A stretch of 64,000 nucleotides of DNA from Anthopleura xanthogrammica. Lineage: Eukaryota > Cnidaria > Anthozoa > Actiniaria > Actiniidae. Location: positions 1,859,978 to 1,923,977 of the forward strand of contig OZ025220.1 of the NCBI GenBank assembly GCA_964019055.1, written 5' to 3'. Positions 63,345 to 64,000 of the stretch are shown here, piece after piece (within the stretch, counting starts at the first letter, position 1; the number at the start of each line of letters is the position of its first letter). The notes beneath the pieces were generated by a model. That model did no database searches and was not told where the DNA came from. It saw nothing but the letters and a program-made list of their open reading frames with translations. Both the position numbers and the translations under genes were made by a program.

Positions 63345-64000
63345 ATGGCGTCTGACACTCCTATCAGCCACGTGCCGGCGATTATTTGGACCAAGAATCT
63401 TCGAAATTTGCCGAAATTTTCCACTAAACAAATAGAAAAACATCTTCAGAGCTGCGGAAAAAAAGAAATTGGTTCAAGAGGTTACAAATTTTTTTCTGAA
63501 AATTATATTCACGATTGCTATGTTGGATACGAGAATGCTGTTTTTACCATTAAAGCAAGATGCTTTAAGAGCCAGAGAAAAAACGAGGACCCACATAATT
63601 TAACGTTGAATTGCAAAGCTGATAGTGGCGGATCTGCAAATATCATAGCAACGTCGTGTTCCTGTAAAGCTGGGTAAGTATTAATGATTTACAGCTACTA
63701 ATAAAGTTCTAACTTCACTCTTATAAGCTTTAAGCTTACTGTCATTTCTTTCATTTCTGTTTAGGACAGGGGGACACTGTCATCATATCTTTGCTCTCAT
63801 GTTTCTGCTAAATCACTGGTGCCAACTAAATCTGAGTGAGATCCCTGCAGATAAGACCTGCACTAGTCTACCACAGAGCTGGGGGAAGCCACGTGGAGAA
63901 AAAATAGCACCTGAACCTGTAATGAAATGTACTTTTGTCCAGGCTAAGACTGATCAAGAAGGGAAAAGGAAGCGCAATCCAATTAGTTGCAAGCTGTATG
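63345..64000 (+). CDS. SWIM zinc-finger protein, 5' end (runs off window)
   Basis: ATG 63345 in a good context (CAAGATGGCG). Exon 1 63345-63673 and exon 2 from 63765 join with phase 2 over a 91-bp intron. The N-terminal SAP-like or helical segment is followed by ITSCSCKAG across the junction into TGGHCHHIFALMF; C-x-C...C-x-H is the SWIM zinc-binding signature. Exon 2 then reads LPQSWGKPRGEKIAPEPV and remains open at the end. SWIM fingers bind DNA or protein; in cnidarians this N-terminus commonly precedes a YqaJ-type exonuclease-like domain, which cannot be seen here. A CACGTG element lies at about 63308. Confidence 0.65.

Overview
The window looks like an AT-rich, transposon-dense stretch of an invertebrate genome. 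It is most likely an anthozoan cnidarian such as a stony coral. That call is an inference: it rests on GT-AG introns, a two-unit interstitial CCCTAA telomere-like motif near 3629, and the mix of Harbinger, Helentron, Crypton, CR1/L2-like, L1/Tx1-like and Maverick/adintovirus-like sequences, plus lineage-specific single-exon families (PB1 plus zinc knuckle, SWIM zinc finger). No rRNA, tRNA, CRISPR or bacterial-type operon was seen.

0-16.4 kb: a decayed ZSWIM-like MULE fragment, then a hAT transposon whose terminus at 4123 interrupts an old Harbinger copy (A). The right end of A abuts a second Harbinger copy (B, 6089-9281), which carries its own 473 bp foldback insertion. A decayed Helentron (PIF1 helicase plus endonuclease) follows, then a third and best-preserved Harbinger copy (C, 13055-16370). 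All three Harbinger copies carry a minus-strand transposase gene and a divergent two-exon accessory gene that is not an obvious Myb protein.

16.6-20.2 kb: a giant inverted repeat with arms of about 545 bp encloses a MITE, a C/CA microsatellite and a 590 bp hexamer array. A TTAA-flanked MITE and two retroelement scraps follow up to 24.1 kb.

24.5-35.4 kb: a Maverick/adintovirus-like element bounded by inverted copies of a PC4-like gene. It has a packaging ATPase, small late-type ORFs and a protein-primed type B DNA polymerase gene that I can thread through 12 exons in one continuous frame, apart from two TAA codons. An intact plus-strand gene sits inside one polymerase intron. No integrase, protease or capsid gene was recognised, so the element is probably incomplete.

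35.7-50.5 kb: a MULE-like fragment, a 0.5 kb tandem duplication carrying an exon-like ORF, dispersed fragments of an RPA-like gene, foldback elements, and two LINE pieces. One LINE is inserted in a CAP-Gly-like gene remnant.

50.5-58 kb: two Crypton-type tyrosine recombinase genes (one decayed, one intact at 54135-55650), hairpin foldbacks, a 147 bp triplicate repeat and a Tc1 fragment. The intact recombinase appears to sit in a 2.2 kb insertion that splits an L1/Tx1-like reverse transcriptase.

58-64 kb: a PB1/zinc-knuckle gene, a 33 bp minisatellite open on both strands, a TATA-driven proline-rich first exon, a TIR element with TAATA duplications, an array of about 90 bp repeats, and the 5' end of a SWIM zinc-finger gene that runs off the window. 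Most coding sequence here belongs to mobile elements. Likely intact are Harbinger C (both genes), Harbinger B transposase, the 33185 ORF, the 54135 recombinase, the 58572 gene and the start of the 63345 gene.
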